This document shows positions 62,735 to 64,000 of a DNA stretch of 64,000 bases, one piece after another. The stretch covers positions 124,001 through 188,000 of the forward strand of contig NZ_CP009518.1 in NCBI RefSeq assembly GCF_000970325.1, given 5' to 3'. This stretch comes from Methanococcoides methylutens MM1. Its GTDB lineage: Archaea > Halobacteriota > Methanosarcinia > Methanosarcinales > Methanosarcinaceae. Made by a program: the position numbers and the translations under genes. The first letter of the stretch is position 1. Every line of letters starts with the position of its first letter. The notes under the pieces were generated by a model. It saw only the letters and a list, made by a program, of their open reading frames with translations. It made no database searches and was not told where the DNA came from.

Positions 62735-64000
62735 ATGGATGGTTATCAATTGTTTATGGCAATGCTTGCAGTCTACCTTTGTGGACTGATCGGCATTGGC
62801 TGGTACTTTACAAAAAGACAAAAGACAGTAACCGATTTCTGGCTTGCCGGTCGTAAGGTCGGTACAATAGGGGTCGGATTTTCCTCGGCAGCTTCATGGC
62901 TGACCGCTGGTGGAATATTAGCCGTGATAGGATTCTTCATGCTACTTGGAATGGGCTCCATATGGGGTTTTGTAGCACCGAACATTCTTGCACTGCTTAT
63001 AATCGCTATATTCGTGAAGAGGATCAAACATCTTCCTGCTATTACACAGGCAGAGCTGCTTGAACAGAGGTACAGTTCTGCTATCCGTGCTCCTGTGGGA
63101 ATTATCATCACGATCGTAATGATCCTTTTCGCAGTTGCCGATATCAAGGGATTTGCTCTTGTGTTGCAGATATTCTACGGTGTTGATCCGATCTATGCAG
63201 CATTGATAGTTGCCCTTGCAGTATCCGTATATGTTACTCTTGGTGGACTGCATGCCGTTGTCTGGACCGATGTGATCCAGTTCGCGTTCCTTTCCATATT
63301 TGCGATCATTATGGCATTCCTTGCAGTTGATTCAGTTACTTCTAATGTTGCTACTATATCAACAGCATCAGATCTATTCTCCGGCGTTCCCGGCGACTGG
63401 TGGAACCCGTTCATCATCGGTATCCCAATGGTGCTGATTTTCGTATTTGCTATTATCCCTGGATGGATCACTGAGCAGGACCCATGGCAGAAGGTCTGGG
63501 CAGCTAAGGATTCAACATCAGCAAGAAACGGTCTGGTGCTTGGTTCTCTTCTTGTAACAATTGTGTTCAGTGCATGTGCAGTTATTGCTATTGCTCTCAG
63601 TGCATTGTATCCGGAGATTCCTGCAGCAGGTTTCCCAATGGGAATGGCTCAGGCAGAACCTGCATTACTGACCTACATTGTAAGCACATTCTCACCTGCA
63701 ATTATCGGCCTCAGCGCTATTGGTCTTGCAGCAGCTTCAATGTCCTGTGCTGATACCTTTGCAACATCCGGTGCATCATGTGTCTCACGTGATATCTACC
63801 AGAGGTTCATAAGGCCGGACGCAACAATGAAGCAGATGCTTGCCATCAACAGGCTTAGTGTCCTTTTCATAGTCGCTGCAGCAACTGTGGCTTCATTCTT
63901 CATTGATGGTATCATCGAAGCGATCCACATTGCAACCTTCATTGCAAGTGCATCCTACTTCTTCCCTCTCATGGGCGGATTGTACTGGAAGCGTGCTACC
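62735..64000 (+). CDS. Sodium:solute symporter (SSS family), 3'-truncated by the window
   Basis: The frame opens at ATG 62735, with GAGGT upstream, and stays open to the last base (422 codons), so the 3' end is outside the window. At least ten hydrophobic helices are visible. SSS hallmarks: DFWLAGRKVG after helix 1, GFSSAASWLTAGG in the second helix region, LGGLHAVVWTDVIQF, and the later LAAASMSCADTFATSGASCVSRDIY. It probably imports an organic solute with sodium; proline/betaine, pantothenate and acetate-type substrates are all possible. Confidence 0.9.
   Translation, partial: MDGYQLFMAMLAVYLCGLIGIGWYFTKRQKTVTDFWLAGRKVGTIGVGFSSAASWLTAGGILAVIGFFMLLGMGSIWGFVAPNILALLIIAIFVKRIKHLPAITQAELLEQRYSSAIRAPVGIIITIVMILFAVADIKGFALVLQIFYGVDPIYAALIVALAVSVYVTLGGLHAVVWTDVIQFAFLSIFAIIMAFLAVDSVTSNVATISTASDLFSGVPGDWWNPFIIGIPMVLIFVFAIIPGWITEQDPWQKVWAAKDSTSARNGLVLGSLLVTIVFSACAVIAIALSALYPEIPAAGFPMGMAQAEPALLTYIVSTFSPAIIGLSAIGLAAASMSCADTFATSGASCVSRDIYQRFIRPDATMKQMLAINRLSVLFIVAAATVASFFIDGIIEAIHIATFIASASYFFPLMGGLYWKRAT

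Noticed and set aside
1-64000. Insertion sequences or integrated elements
   Set aside because: No transposase or integrase genes, no terminal inverted repeats with target duplications, and no gene blocks of alien composition were seen.

Overview
The window is chromosomal DNA from a methanogenic archaeon, most likely a methylotrophic member of the Methanosarcinaceae (Methanococcoides/Methanolobus/Methanohalophilus-like). The evidence is the methanogenesis-marker cluster with atwA, archaeal ribosomal proteins L10 and L12 with the shared acidic GLGALFG tail, archaeal FtsZ, Spt5, SecE and aIF5A, TATA-type promoters with GGAGG/GGTGAT ribosome binding sites, and bacterial-type genes (purH, asd, a HisKA_2-type kinase) typical of that family. 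No rRNA, tRNA, insertion sequence or CRISPR array was seen. The genes are densely packed and the whole window looks like core genome.

Layout. 1-7.7 kb: 3' part of a leuC/hacA aconitase-type large subunit, two CBS-domain proteins flanking hisE, NOG1-like GTPase, aminotransferase, 6-phospho-3-hexuloisomerase, and an Era-like GTPase/DUF2073 operon. 7.7-15.8 kb: PhoU-type regulator, pcm with a zinc-finger gene, aIF5A with agmatinase, a response regulator-PAS-kinase coupled to an exported metalloprotease, a nuclease lipoprotein and a HAD phosphatase. 16-23.4 kb: atwA-mmp3-mmp6-mmp5-mmp15-mmp17-mmp7, the ATP-dependent activation apparatus of methyl-coenzyme M reductase. 23.5-33.7 kb: presenilin-type protease, a TrmO-like small protein, Fen1, phosphoglycerate mutase, amtB-glnK, asd, a methyltransferase and a MATE exporter. 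33.7-41 kb: an unrecognised gene with an in-frame TAG, a UbiA-like prenyltransferase, a DUF1724 regulator, purH, a PUA/PP-loop/ferredoxin fusion and a lone Cas4-like nuclease. 41-45 kb: mevalonate-entry operon (HTH regulator, HMG-CoA synthase, thiolase, DUF35, CYTH). 45-53.6 kb: metG, sppA, ribose-1,5-bisphosphate isomerase, aldehyde dehydrogenase, Trm5-like methyltransferase, dtdA. 53.7-58.5 kb: ftsZ, then secE-spt5-rpl11-rpl1-rpl10-rpl12. 58.7-64 kb: membrane protein, DEAD-box helicase, radical SAM protein, and the 5' part of a sodium:solute symporter that runs off the end.

Most notable observation: the minus-strand gene at 33768-34301 has a good ribosome binding site and reads through one in-frame TAG at codon 47 into a 130-codon open frame that has no usable start of its own for 60 codons. 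None of the 64 other-than-truncated genes listed ends in TAG. In a Methanosarcinaceae genome this fits a candidate pyrrolysine-containing protein, although a nonsense pseudogene is not excluded.
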